Assembly: GCF_023634845.1 (NCBI RefSeq)
Contig: NZ_JAMLJL010000012.1
Coordinates: forward strand, 1-64,000
Source: Flavobacterium amniphilum
GTDB lineage: Bacteria > Bacteroidota > Bacteroidia > Flavobacteriales > Flavobacteriaceae
DNA: 64,000 nt
Reading direction: 5' to 3'
Below, piece after piece: positions 50,025 through 59,500 of the stretch. The position numbers were made by a program, and so were the translations under genes. The first letter of the stretch is position 1. Each line of letters opens with the position of its first letter. Below the pieces are notes generated by a model, which saw only the letters and a program-made list of their open reading frames with translations, did not search any database and was not told the DNA's origin.

Positions 50025-51239
50025 ATGAATTATTCAACTTTTTTAAAATATACCGCTATGGCAGCGGCAACTATTACTATTTTGTCGTGTTCAAAAGAAA
50101 AGAAAGAAGCACTCAAGACAAAAGAAGACACTAAGATCAACGGAATTTACACGCTTCAGCCTTACGATTCAAATAAATCGACACTTAGCCAGTCAAAAAA
50201 ACAACAAATCAAAGACAGTATGCAATACCTGTATGACAAGGAATTTGCAACCAATAAATTCTCAGGTGCTGTTTTAGTGGCACAAAACGGAGAAATCATC
50301 TATGAAAAATACGATGGGATGAGCGATTTTAAAAATAAAAAAACAATTGATCAAAATACTCCCTTACATATTGCTTCAGTTAGTAAAGTGCTTACAGCAA
50401 CAGCAACCTTATTGCTAATTGATTCCAAAAAGATACAATTAGATCAAAAAGTGAATACTATTCTTCCGGATTTTCCTTATGAAGATATAACAATCAGAAC
50501 CTTATTGAATCACAGAACCGGATTACGTAATTACAGCTATTTTGTTGATAAAAAAGAAATCTGGAACAAAAGAGATACGCTGCAAAACAGTGATTTGATT
50601 CCAATCATCAACAAACACAATATCCAACTGGAATTTAAAACCGGTACTCGTTTCAGTTATTGCAATACCAATTATGCAATTTTAGCATTGATTATTGAGA
50701 AAATAACCAAAATGGATTACAGAACAGCCATGAAAAAGCTTATTTTTAAACCATTGGATATGAAAAATACTTTTGTTTTTGACATGAAAAAGAATGGAGA
50801 TACCTGCAGTAATTCTTATAAAGGAAACTATATCCAATATCCTTTAAACCATTTAGATGACATTTACGGAGATAAGAACATTTATTCAACTGTCAGGGAT
50901 TTACTGAAGTTTGACATGGCAACTTATAATCCGTCATTTTTAAACAAAAATTTATTAAAAGAAGTCTATAAAGGCTATAGTTATGAAAGCCGTGGGACCA
51001 GAAATTATGGTTTGGGTATCAGATTATTGGAATGGGAAGACGGAAAACAACTTTTTTACCACAATGGATGGTGGCATGGAAGTACCTCGGCTTACGTAAC
51101 AATGAAAAAAGAAAAAGCTACATTGATCTGTATTTCAAATAAATACACCCGAAAAACATATTATATGAAATTAGCTACCGGATTATTTGGAGATTATCCT
51201 TTTCATATCCGAAAAAAAGGAGAAGCACTTTTGGAATAA
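50025..51239 (+). CDS. Class C beta-lactamase-fold serine hydrolase lipoprotein
   Basis: A 404-residue lipoprotein from ATG 50025 (lipobox ILSC, Cys22). It has the beta-lactamase/DD-peptidase fold: catalytic SVSK (118-121) in HIASVSKVLTATAT, YCN (212-214), and HNGWWHG in place of KTG. The TLLNHRTGLRNYS segment is typical of this family. It is an esterase or DD-peptidase on the periplasmic face. It ends just before tmRNA. A role in beta-lactam resistance is possible but not supported. Confidence 0.9.
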   Translation: MNYSTFLKYTAMAAATITILSCSKEKKEALKTKEDTKINGIYTLQPYDSNKSTLSQSKKQQIKDSMQYLYDKEFATNKFSGAVLVAQNGEIIYEKYDGMSDFKNKKTIDQNTPLHIASVSKVLTATATLLLIDSKKIQLDQKVNTILPDFPYEDITIRTLLNHRTGLRNYSYFVDKKEIWNKRDTLQNSDLIPIINKHNIQLEFKTGTRFSYCNTNYAILALIIEKITKMDYRTAMKKLIFKPLDMKNTFVFDMKKNGDTCSNSYKGNYIQYPLNHLDDIYGDKNIYSTVRDLLKFDMATYNPSFLNKNLLKEVYKGYSYESRGTRNYGLGIRLLEWEDGKQLFYHNGWWHGSTSAYVTMKKEKATLICISNKYTRKTYYMKLATGLFGDYPFHIRKKGEALLE

Positions 51240-51257
51240 TATTTGATAAATATTATG

Positions 51258-51265
51258 TAGATTTG
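51258..51265 (+). promoter_or_regulatory. tmRNA promoter element
   Basis: TAGATTTG fits TAnnTTTG and lies 11 nt before the first base of tmRNA. Confidence 0.65.
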
Positions 51266-51275
51266 CAGTCTTACT

Positions 51276-51669
51276 GGGGCCGACTGGTTTTGACAGCGAG
51301 TGGAATTAATCTGTAAGCATGTTGAGCATTGGGGTGTTGCTCATAAATATAATGTCCCGAACTTTTACACGGCGAAAATAATTACGCTTTAGCTGCTTAA
51401 TCCGAATTATAGTACGATTTGCCTAGTTTCCACAAGGTGGAAAAGCTAGATTCTCCTCAAAAGCCTTGGTTTGTGGCGGTTGATTAAGGAGAACCGTAAA
51501 AATAAACCTAGGAAAGGTAATGCTTTAAACCCTTTCTGACATTTACAAAGCTAAGCAATAGGTTGCTGTTCCTGGCATCGCCTTTTGTCGAAAACCCAAT
51601 CAGGAACTAAACATGTAGAAAGCTTTTTGATTGCTTGTTTGGACGAGAGTTCGATTCTCTCCGGTTCCA
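51276..51669 (+). ncRNA. ssrA: tmRNA (transfer-messenger RNA)
   Basis: It begins GGGGCCG and the acceptor stem is closed by CGGTTCC before 51669. The T-arm GAGAGTTCGATTCTCTC is present near the end, and CCA is not encoded (the next bases are CAG) and must be added. The tag frame at 51371-51400 reads GENNYALAA followed by TAA, the usual Flavobacteriia form. It rescues stalled ribosomes with SmpB. Length is about 394 nt. Confidence 0.95.
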
Positions 51670-51680
51670 CAGAAAATAAA

Positions 51681-51707
51681 AAAACTCCCAAATTGGGAGT
51701 TTTTTTA
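51681..51707. terminator. Terminator of tmRNA and of the M4 protease gene
   Basis: AACTCCCAA with TTGGGAGTT flanked by A-run and T-run, working in both directions between ssrA and the convergent protease gene. Confidence 0.9.
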
Positions 51708-51723
51708 TTTATAAGCCTTTCAA

Positions 51724-54711
51724 TTATTCAATGATAATTCTCTTTGCTTCTCTCTTTCCGCCACTGTTCACATTCAAAATATAAACTCCTGAAGAAAGTG
51801 AGTTCAAGTCAATTTCTTTATTGAAAACTGATCCAGTACTTTCAAATGATTTGTTATAAACCGAGCGTCCTCTAAGATCATAAATTCCGATATTTACAAC
51901 ATCTGATGTCGATAAAACAACGTTAAATTTACCATTTGAAGGGTTTGGATATACCGCAAACTGCTCAAAACTGTTTTCATTATTTCCTAAAGTTCCCTGA
52001 ACCACAAAATTATCAACAAACACACCTTCCAGATTTTCAGCATCATCAGACACAAAAGTAAATCTGAAAATCGCATTTGCAGGTGCTCCTAAAGAAGTTA
52101 AGCTGTGACTATAATTTCTCTTATTTCCGTTTACTCCAGTTCCTCCGGAAGGAGCTGCTGCATAAGTTCCTGTCCATTGTTTACCAATACAGTTAAAACA
52201 ATCAGTTCCGTTTGGCGTTCTTGAACTGTTATACCAGTTCGCATCAGCAGATGTTCCCAGAACATTCCAGTTAGCACCTGAATCAGTCGAATATTCAAAA
52301 TAAATAATATCCCAGTTCGACTCCAAGTCAAAAGCCATGTCAAAACTCACAGTTGCATTACTTATATTTGATAAATTGTAACATTGAGATACCAAATAAG
52401 AAGTAGTTTTATCAGGATAATCTCCCACTAGTTTTGTTGCATATCCGGCTGAATTTCCTGTTGCAGTCGAAGTCAATACTGTTTTATTAACAGCACCTCT
52501 TTCCCAAACCGAATTTGTTTTTCCATTTGAATCAATTGAAACCAAAACATCAGAAGAGTTATCAAATGTATTAACAGTACCAACTGTACCATTGTCATTT
52601 ACAACAACCACCAAAGATTTTGTATTATTTGTTGCATTTCCGTCACTTGCTGTAGTTATGGTTACATTAATTGTATGAAATCCACGGGTCAAACCAGTAA
52701 CAGAAATTACCTGCGTTGCCTGAGAACAATTTGCCAGATTTCCTGTCCAGTTAATGTTTGAGTTTGTACCACCATCAACATTATAAGTAATGGTAGCACT
52801 TGTTAAATTAGCCGTTCCTCCGTTTTCCAATACAATTGTAGGACTATAAGCAGCTCCACAGTTAACATTTATATTTCCACCTGAAATACTTTTTAAAGCT
52901 ACGTCATTTGCTGGTGATGAAAAAGCTGCACCAACATTAACTGCATACCAGGCATCCGTTACCGCTTTAACCTCGTTACTGGTACTGCAATATAATGCAC
53001 TCGCCACTGCAATAGTCGCATTACGCGCATCCACAAAAGTAGAGTTAGGAGTCAAATAATCACGTTCTGCCAAATAAGCAATTTGAGAAGATTTAGTCAT
53101 TCCAATCCCGGTAACATTATAAGCAAAAGGAACCGGAGCAGTATTTGTTCCTGTTTTCCCTGCCGTAACTATATAAAACCAGTGATTTAAAACCCCACTG
53201 TTAGTATGTACCCCACAGTAATCATTACCAGTACTTCCACCGGTAGGCGTACAAGAACCGTCATCAGCAGTCGTTACATAACCAGTTCCTTTAAAAGTAT
53301 CCGGTTGCGATCTTGTACGGGGATAACTCATTGATCTCAAATATCCACTTGTAGTCATATCTTCTCCAATTCTCCAAACTGCCGAAGAACCAGGTGATGC
53401 CGTATCAACAGGCGAAATTAAATTTCCGTTTCTACCATACTGTTCAATACAAACACCCCAAATATCTGAAAACCCTTCATTTAAGGCTCCCGATTGATTT
53501 TGATAAGCTAAATTAGCCGTATAAGTACAAACTGCATGTCCAATTTCATGACCACAAACATCAATCGAAGTCAAAGGCCCATTAAAAGTAGAGAAACCGT
53601 CTCCATATGACATTACACTTCCGTTCCAGAAAGCATTCTCCATTCCTCTGTTTGGTGGTGATGCTGTATCATCGTAATGCACATAACTTTTAATTTGGGT
53701 TCCTTTATCGTCAAAACTGTTTCTGTTGAAAATGTTTTTCCAGAAATCATACGTCATCATTGCTCCCCAATGTGCATCAAGTGCTGCATTATCTTTCGTA
53801 GCTGATCCTGAAGTATAATTCCCGTCATTCCAGGTATTATCTGTATCAGTAAAATGTGTTGACGGATACGTATTAGTTTTTCCGGAATTATAAGTTACAA
53901 TCCCTCCTCCTCTTGTATTGTCCAACAAAACATACTTTGCCAAACCGCCATCCAGTGTAGTTTCTATGCTCTTAGTTCCGCTGTAGCGAGTAGCTGCCGA
54001 ACCTGTTGCCAATGGATTTGACAAAATACTTTCAACTTTTTTTGCATTACTTTTTATTTCCTCGTTGGATACTAATCGGTCAGCATGTTTTATTATAGGA
54101 TTTTTATATAGAATATCTCCAGAAACCGCATCAACATAAATTTCATCTCTTGAAACCGGTGTAGCAGCATAAATATCATATTTATAAGCCAGAACCAATA
54201 TTCCTTTATTAATAACTGGAAAAATAACCAATTCTCCTTTTGGTTTGCTGTAATCCATCATTTTAGATGAAACAGCATCTTCCCATAAATACTTTTCAGC
54301 ATTAATGAAATTAACGGCAATATCAAAACCTTGCTCAGCCGTTAAAGATGGTTTCAGATTTAATCCTGAGGGATTATAAAGTTCTCCGTTGATACTTTCC
54401 ACATTACCATTTCTCTCGTGTGTGATAACAGTTCCGAATTCAACTCTCAATCCATTATAAAACTGCTGGTGTCTTTGATGGGTTAATCCTGATAAATCTG
54501 AAGTTTCGGTTTGAACCAAAAATGTGTTTTTCTCATCAAGTCCATATTTTTTTCCGAACTCCTTAAGAGCTTGAATTTTGGTAATTGGACTTTCAATTCT
54601 CATTGTTTTCTGATACGCGTCTCCCGGATCATACTTCCTGCTCGTTTGAGCTTCCATGCTTAATGCTGACAGTGTTAACGCCGACATTAAAACTAAATAA
54701 TTTTGTTTCAT
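51724..54711 (-). CDS. Secreted M4 metalloprotease with T9SS tail
   Basis: 995 residues from ATG 54711 (MKQNYLVLMSALTLSALSM signal peptide); an upstream in-frame Met at 54804 would add a non-signal tail. Parts in order: FTP propeptide (about 40-200), M4 thermolysin-like domain with HEIGH at about 388-392 and the third zinc ligand in ALNEGFSDIWG, CARDB-like and MAM-like beta domains, and a T9SS type A sorting domain at the end (YPNPSNGKFNVVLSTSD, then IDLNSLSSGVYILNV). It is exported by T9SS and probably degrades extracellular protein. Confidence 0.95.
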   Translation of the reverse strand: MKQNYLVLMSALTLSALSMEAQTSRKYDPGDAYQKTMRIESPITKIQALKEFGKKYGLDEKNTFLVQTETSDLSGLTHQRHQQFYNGLRVEFGTVITHERNGNVESINGELYNPSGLNLKPSLTAEQGFDIAVNFINAEKYLWEDAVSSKMMDYSKPKGELVIFPVINKGILVLAYKYDIYAATPVSRDEIYVDAVSGDILYKNPIIKHADRLVSNEEIKSNAKKVESILSNPLATGSAATRYSGTKSIETTLDGGLAKYVLLDNTRGGGIVTYNSGKTNTYPSTHFTDTDNTWNDGNYTSGSATKDNAALDAHWGAMMTYDFWKNIFNRNSFDDKGTQIKSYVHYDDTASPPNRGMENAFWNGSVMSYGDGFSTFNGPLTSIDVCGHEIGHAVCTYTANLAYQNQSGALNEGFSDIWGVCIEQYGRNGNLISPVDTASPGSSAVWRIGEDMTTSGYLRSMSYPRTRSQPDTFKGTGYVTTADDGSCTPTGGSTGNDYCGVHTNSGVLNHWFYIVTAGKTGTNTAPVPFAYNVTGIGMTKSSQIAYLAERDYLTPNSTFVDARNATIAVASALYCSTSNEVKAVTDAWYAVNVGAAFSSPANDVALKSISGGNINVNCGAAYSPTIVLENGGTANLTSATITYNVDGGTNSNINWTGNLANCSQATQVISVTGLTRGFHTINVTITTASDGNATNNTKSLVVVVNDNGTVGTVNTFDNSSDVLVSIDSNGKTNSVWERGAVNKTVLTSTATGNSAGYATKLVGDYPDKTTSYLVSQCYNLSNISNATVSFDMAFDLESNWDIIYFEYSTDSGANWNVLGTSADANWYNSSRTPNGTDCFNCIGKQWTGTYAAAPSGGTGVNGNKRNYSHSLTSLGAPANAIFRFTFVSDDAENLEGVFVDNFVVQGTLGNNENSFEQFAVYPNPSNGKFNVVLSTSDVVNIGIYDLRGRSVYNKSFESTGSVFNKEIDLNSLSSGVYILNVNSGGKREAKRIIIE

Positions 54712-54786
54712 AGGTTGTTTTAGTTGTGTGTGTTGGAATATTTTTTGCGAATGTAACAAAAAAAATGTTAAAACATTTTTTTTTAT

Positions 54787-54794
54787 TACATTTG
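54787..54794 (+). promoter_or_regulatory. Bacteroidota -7 promoter element
   Basis: TACATTTG, 25 nt before the ATG at 54819; divergent from the M4 protease. Confidence 0.5.
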
Positions 54795-54818
54795 ATTTCA
54801 CCATAAACCAACCTAACC

Positions 54819-55727
54819 ATGTCTAAACGAACGATTTACATTTTAGGCATTATTACAACTTTAATCTTGGGGAGTTATACATACAGTAAATATTGCTGCA
54901 TTGACTGTCATTTACAAAAGAACGATTTTCAGCCTCTTAAATTTAAAAGCACAGAAGATTTTGCCCCAAAAACTGTTTTTCAAATTACAGGAGATGACTT
55001 TGATTATTCCTCCAAAAACAACTTCGATTTCAAAAAAGAGGAATTCTATGCTATCGAACCTATTGACAAAAGCATCTTTTCCGGAATTGACCATGTAAAG
55101 CTATTTTTTGACAAAAATCAAAACAAAAGACTAATAATCATGGGGTTTTCATTAAAAAATGAAAAAAACAGATCAATTTACCCAAACTTAGGATATGCAA
55201 GAGCCAATATCATAAAAAATTATTTTATCCAGCATGGAATAGCATCGAACAGAATCGAAATTATCGGCAAAACAGTAAGCAAATGGCATACTAAACAGAA
55301 TAAGATTTGCGGGCCGGTTCTTTTCCAGATAACAAACAATCAGTTCAGCGCCAGGGCACAGGACTGGGAAGGGAAAAAAGAAGAATACAATGACAATCCG
55401 TTATATCTTTATTTTAATCCCAACCAGCCGGAAATCACATTAACTGAAGATGAAAGACAGCGTCTTGCCGATTTGACAATATACCTTGATAATATTCCTG
55501 ATTCAATATTGGAATGCATCGGTAATTCGGACGATACGAATGATTCATATGTGAATATCCAACTAGGCCAGGAAAGAGCTGATTTTGTAAAAGAATGCTT
55601 TGTCAAAAACGGAATTCCTGAAAACAGGATTGTTACCACATCAAGAGGTTCTAAAGATCCTATTTCAGACAACATAACACCTGAAGGCAAAGCAAAAAAC
55701 CAAAGAACAACAATCATTTTGAAATAA
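54819..55727 (+). CDS. OmpA-like protein with two peptidoglycan-type domains
   Basis: A 302-residue protein with an N-terminal anchor (about 5-22) and a Cys cluster KYCCIDC just after it. The OmpA C-terminal pattern occurs twice: RLIIMGFSLKNEKN..YARANIIKNYF (about 109-140, degenerate) and LYLYFNPNQ..LGQERADFVKECF with the R-A motif and RIVTTSRGSKDPI near the end. The second copy probably binds peptidoglycan. Unlike classic OmpA it has no outer-membrane barrel. It is divergent from the M4 protease. Confidence 0.8.
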   Translation: MSKRTIYILGIITTLILGSYTYSKYCCIDCHLQKNDFQPLKFKSTEDFAPKTVFQITGDDFDYSSKNNFDFKKEEFYAIEPIDKSIFSGIDHVKLFFDKNQNKRLIIMGFSLKNEKNRSIYPNLGYARANIIKNYFIQHGIASNRIEIIGKTVSKWHTKQNKICGPVLFQITNNQFSARAQDWEGKKEEYNDNPLYLYFNPNQPEITLTEDERQRLADLTIYLDNIPDSILECIGNSDDTNDSYVNIQLGQERADFVKECFVKNGIPENRIVTTSRGSKDPISDNITPEGKAKNQRTTIILK

Positions 55728-55744
55728 TTTAAAAAACAAACAAT

Positions 55745-56278
55745 ATGACACTTTGCATTTTAATCCCCATATCCATTGGAATCATCAGTTCCGCTTTAGG
55801 CTTTTTATTAGGAAAAATGGTTGTTGGAGGTGATCAATTAAATATGAAATCAAAACTGGATACCTGTTCCTCTGAAAATGAACAGTTAAACTACCAAATT
55901 TACCTTTTGAAAAAGGAACTGGAAGACTTAAAAGCAAAAACTGAAACCACACAGGGAATCAAGTCCGAAACAAACATTGCATTTGATGCAGAGACCGCAG
56001 CTTCGGTATTTGGACACAAGATAACCGAAAACGATTTGAAAATAATTGAAGGAATCGGACCAAAAATTGAAGAGCTCTATCACGCAGCAGGAATCAAAAC
56101 CTGGAAAGATTTGGGCGAAACACCAGTTCAAACCCTTCAGGATATCCTTAACGAAGCAGGCAGTAACTTTGCTATGCACAATCCGGAAACCTGGTCTAAA
56201 CAAGCTGTCTTAGCTTATCTTGGAAAATGGCAGGATCTTAAAGAATACCAAGACTCACTTGATGCCGGAAGAGAGTAA
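55745..56278 (+). CDS. Membrane protein with helix-hairpin-helix domain
   Basis: A 177-residue protein with one N-terminal helix (about 3-24) followed by a coiled-coil linker (LNYQIYLLKKELEDLKAKTE). The C-terminal domain ENDLKIIEGIGPKIEELYHAAGIKTWKDL is a helix-hairpin-helix of the type found in ribosomal and nuclease-like proteins, and WSKQAVLAYLGKWQDLKEYQDSL closes it. It may bind DNA or ribosomes at the membrane. It lies 17 nt after the OmpA-like gene, so cotranscription is likely. Confidence 0.8.
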   Translation: MTLCILIPISIGIISSALGFLLGKMVVGGDQLNMKSKLDTCSSENEQLNYQIYLLKKELEDLKAKTETTQGIKSETNIAFDAETAASVFGHKITENDLKIIEGIGPKIEELYHAAGIKTWKDLGETPVQTLQDILNEAGSNFAMHNPETWSKQAVLAYLGKWQDLKEYQDSLDAGRE

Positions 56279-56313
56279 AAAATATTAAAAAGTTAGACTA
56301 AAAAAATCTATTT

Positions 56314-57351
56314 TTAATCAAAATTGACTTTCCAATCCAATTCGGGATTATAAAAAAGCGCACCGTTTTTAACCTCCAATGGACAGTCAAAATTATTGGT
56401 ATAAAGTGCTCCGGTACCCAACCCTTGCGGCATAGGATTTTGCTTCAAAAAGGTAAATTGTGAAATAGCATTCAACCCGATATTTGACTCCAATGCTGAA
56501 GTAATCCACCACCCGATTTTATACTTTTCCGCCAGTGAAATCCATTCATTTGTTCCCCGAAAACCGCCTATAAAACTTGGCTTTAAAATGATGAATTGCG
56601 GCTGGATTTTTTGAAGTAACGTCTCTTTATCTGCAAATGAAAACACACCGATCAGCTCTTCATCCAAAGCAATGTCCAAATTCGTTTTTTTACACAAAAA
56701 TGACATTGTGTCATGCTGTCCTTTTTGAATAGGTTGCTCAATACTATGCAATTCAAAACCAGACAATTGATTTAATTTATCTAAAGCTTCAGATTTACCA
56801 AAAGCACCATTTGCATCAACCCTTATTTCAATAGCTTCCGGACCGAAATTCTGACGGATAAATTGCAATAATTGCATCTCTTTTTCAAAATCAATAGCTC
56901 CAATCTTGAGTTTAATACAATCAAAACCCTGAGCAATTTTTTCTTCGATTTGCTGCTTCATATAGCCTTCATCACCCATCCAGATCAAGCCATTAATCGG
57001 GATTGATTTTTGACCAGAAGTGAATTCAGAAGGAAAGAGTAAAAACGGGGTTTTGGACGACAGTGAACGGAAAGCCATTTCAACTCCAAACTGAATGGAA
57101 GGAAACTCCATAAGAGCCTCCCAAAGTACTTTTTCTCCTAACGAAATATTACTGCAAACCCATTGTAATTTTTCTTCATAATCCGGTCGGTCATCAGCAG
57201 ACAAACCTCTCAAAATCCCACACTCCCCTATTCCTATTTTTCCTTCATTTTCAAATATCAGAAACCATGTTTCTTTTTGGGTTATAATCCCTCTTGAGGT
57301 TCCGGATGGCTTCTTAAAATCGAGTATGTATTTTTGATAAGTTGCTTTCAA
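56314..57351 (-). CDS. menC: o-Succinylbenzoate synthase
   Basis: A 345-residue enolase-superfamily enzyme. Key parts are KLKIGA (catalytic Lys pair), RVDANGAF (metal Asp), SIEQP (metal Glu), ALDEEL (metal Asp) and ILKPSF (the other catalytic Lys). It dehydrates SHCHC in menaquinone synthesis. The start is TTG 57351, since no ATG is available upstream. A 7-bp repeat ends 3 nt upstream of this start. The other men genes of the window lie further up on the same strand. Confidence 0.9.
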   Translation of the reverse strand: MKATYQKYILDFKKPSGTSRGIITQKETWFLIFENEGKIGIGECGILRGLSADDRPDYEEKLQWVCSNISLGEKVLWEALMEFPSIQFGVEMAFRSLSSKTPFLLFPSEFTSGQKSIPINGLIWMGDEGYMKQQIEEKIAQGFDCIKLKIGAIDFEKEMQLLQFIRQNFGPEAIEIRVDANGAFGKSEALDKLNQLSGFELHSIEQPIQKGQHDTMSFLCKKTNLDIALDEELIGVFSFADKETLLQKIQPQFIILKPSFIGGFRGTNEWISLAEKYKIGWWITSALESNIGLNAISQFTFLKQNPMPQGLGTGALYTNNFDCPLEVKNGALFYNPELDWKVNFD

Positions 57352-57353
57352 TT

Positions 57354-57388
57354 ATGAGTTATGAGTTATGAGTTATGAGTTATGAATT
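57354..57388. repeat. 7-bp tandem repeat at the menC start
   Basis: Four exact copies of ATGAGTT and one variant ATGAATT abut the TTG start of menC, within its 5' leader on the minus strand. Slippage could change the leader length by steps of 7. No recognised promoter lies between them. Confidence 0.75.
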
Positions 57389-57430
57389 GTTTTAACTTCA
57401 TAAAATAAACTCTGTTTATTTACTTCAAAC

Positions 57431-57455
57431 AAAAACCGGTTTAAACCGGTTTTTG
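57431..57455 (-). terminator. Terminator of the TPR gene
   Basis: Palindrome AAAAACCGGTTTAAACCGGT with a T-run on the minus strand directly after the stop at 57456. Confidence 0.8.
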
Positions 57456-58667
57456 TTAATTATACAGTCTCCAGATTTTCTGGATATTTTCCTGAGGAAG
57501 ATTTGTTTTTGTAAAATCATTCAAATCATTTACGGCCTTATTTTTCCATGTTTGCTTAGCCGAAATATTCTGATTCATGTATTTCTTGTGGATTTCCTTA
57601 GATTGCCCCACTTCATTCATGAACATATACACATGTGCCAGATTCATTTTTACTTTTAACTCACTCGCATCCAGTTTTTCGGCATTTTTAAGCGTTTTAA
57701 GCGCTTTTTCGAATTGTTTGGACTTGATGTACAATTCGGCCAGCCAATTGTGCTGTAATGCAGTGGCATTGGGTTTCGAAATCACCTTATTGTTGATGAT
57801 TTCAATAGCTTCATCAATGTTTCCTTTATTTGCAATTTTCAATGCTTCCTGGCAAATGATGTCATTATAGGCATTTGGCAAACCACTTTGTGTGAGTGCT
57901 TCTTCAGCATATTTATCCATGAAGATTTTTTTCTCTTCTGATGTTAAAGCACTATAATCCTGAAAACGGTACTGTTTTTCTGCTTTTTCCAACAAAATCA
58001 AATCGAATTTGGATCGGTTTGCGGATTTAAGAGCTGATGAGATTCCGGAAGAGTGGATTTCTTCCAGTACTTTCTTTTTGTTTATTTTATTCCAGCCACG
58101 GCTTGCTTTTTTATCAACCCAAGGCACAATTTCAAGAACAATCTTTTCATTCATCATCCAGTTTTCGTTCTTAAAAGCAAACCAGATGGTTTTAACCTCA
58201 TCGTCAAGGCATATGTTTTTGGCCAAAGAAATCACTTTAACATCTTTACTGACCGGATTTTTCTGGTAAACACAGGCATTGTCAAACTTTCCCGAACCTG
58301 CAAAAGCATTAGCTAAAGCCTGATCCTGGAAAACAGCATACGTACATTTATCACTTCCCGAAATACCGGAAGCCAGTGAAAGTGCTCCTCCTGTTCCTTT
58401 TCCGATATAATACGGATCCGGTATTGCTTTTAAAACCGAAGCAAGATCACCAACAATTTTCTGGTTTTCATCCAACAATGTTATTCTGTAAACAAATTCT
58501 GTTGTTCCGATAGGGAAATCCTCAGATTTTACAATAATTTTTTCTCCTGCCGAAAGCTTGATTTCTTTATTGGTCATTCTCTGATTATCCCAATAGCCGT
58601 CAGCTTCCTGGGCAAAAAAAGAAGTTGAACTTAAAAACAGAAAAAGAGGTAATATTTTGAATTTCAT
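57456..58667 (-). CDS. Secreted TPR-like protein
   Basis: A 403-residue protein with a signal peptide (KILPLFLFLSSTSFFAQ, cut near residue 19). The N-terminal 160 residues form a beta domain (EIKLSAGEKIIVKSEDFP). The C-terminal half has TPR-like helices, including IANKGNIDEAIEII, WLAELYIKSKQFEKALKTLK and LKVKMNLAHVYMFMNEVG. It lies between menC and the UPF0173 gene. It is not known to belong to menaquinone synthesis. Confidence 0.75.
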   Translation of the reverse strand: MKFKILPLFLFLSSTSFFAQEADGYWDNQRMTNKEIKLSAGEKIIVKSEDFPIGTTEFVYRITLLDENQKIVGDLASVLKAIPDPYYIGKGTGGALSLASGISGSDKCTYAVFQDQALANAFAGSGKFDNACVYQKNPVSKDVKVISLAKNICLDDEVKTIWFAFKNENWMMNEKIVLEIVPWVDKKASRGWNKINKKKVLEEIHSSGISSALKSANRSKFDLILLEKAEKQYRFQDYSALTSEEKKIFMDKYAEEALTQSGLPNAYNDIICQEALKIANKGNIDEAIEIINNKVISKPNATALQHNWLAELYIKSKQFEKALKTLKNAEKLDASELKVKMNLAHVYMFMNEVGQSKEIHKKYMNQNISAKQTWKNKAVNDLNDFTKTNLPQENIQKIWRLYN

Positions 58668-58718
58668 ATTATTTTTTAATTATTACAAGCAATTTAAATG
58701 CCAGTTTTTACGAATATT

Positions 58719-58800
58719 CCCTAGCCCCGATTGCAACGGCATCCTGATCCTGTGAAGAATGAACAGGAGCAGATACAGTGGAAAGCGGGAAAAAGCTCCT
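58719..58800. repeat. GC-rich intergenic repeat element
   Basis: It runs from CCCTAGCCCC through GATTGCAACGGCATCC and CCTGT/ACAGG to AAAGCTCCT. It supplies the stop codon (TAG) of the UPF0173 gene, which ends exactly at its edge. Its GATTGCAACGGCATCC is the reverse complement of the GGATGCCGyTGCA core of the element at 41119. I know this as a family of Flavobacterium intergenic elements, from memory only. Confidence 0.55.
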
Positions 58801-59476
58801 ATAAATCGATACTTTGCCCGATCTCAAGCAACATCAGGTCTTTTCCGGCATCAAAGAACTTTTTAATGGCTTCCTCATGGTTGATTTCAATAAAACCGAA
58901 AGTATCAAAATGATAGCCCAAAACTTTATCACAATCCACAAAATCTGAAGCAATAATGGCATCATCAACATCCATGGTGAAATTATTTCCAATTGGCAGG
59001 ATGGCTAAATCCAGTTTTGTACGCATTGGAATCAGCTTCATATCCATGGTTAAAGCTGTATCACCGGCAATATAAATATTTTTATGTTCACCTTCGATTA
59101 CGAATCCGCCGGGCTGGCCTCCGTAACTTCCGTCAGCAAATGAACTGGTGTGGATTGCGTTGACGTATTTTACATTCCCAAAATCAAAATCCCAGCTTCC
59201 GCCATGGTTCATCGGATGGTATTTCAAGCCTTTTGCTGCATAATGCATCGCAATTTCATAATTGGAAACAATAACGGCTCCAGTTCTTTTGGCAACAGCC
59301 TCAACATCAAGAGTATGATCCTGATGGGCATGGGTAACCAAAATATAATCAGCTTTCAGTGAATTGACATCTATGTGGCTGGCTTTAGGATTTCCAGTAA
59401 TAAAAGGATCCACCAGAATATGCTTTCCCGAAACTTCTATTCCCAGACAAGCGTGACCGTAAAATGTTATTTTCAT
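58799..59476 (-). CDS. UPF0173 metal-dependent hydrolase
   Basis: A 225-residue protein of the metallo-beta-lactamase fold. Zinc ligands in THAHQDHTLD (HxHxDH), then NAIHTSSFADG, AGDTALTMDM and LGYHFDTFG, are all in place. Members of UPF0173 hydrolyse phosphodiester or thioester-type bonds, but the native substrate is unknown. It is placed between menC and menA as in many Flavobacteriia, so a minor role near menaquinone synthesis is possible, though not shown. Confidence 0.9.
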   Translation of the reverse strand: MKITFYGHACLGIEVSGKHILVDPFITGNPKASHIDVNSLKADYILVTHAHQDHTLDVEAVAKRTGAVIVSNYEIAMHYAAKGLKYHPMNHGGSWDFDFGNVKYVNAIHTSSFADGSYGGQPGGFVIEGEHKNIYIAGDTALTMDMKLIPMRTKLDLAILPIGNNFTMDVDDAIIASDFVDCDKVLGYHFDTFGFIEINHEEAIKKFFDAGKDLMLLEIGQSIDL

Positions 59477-59500
59477 ATTTTGTATAATTAAATGACTAAA

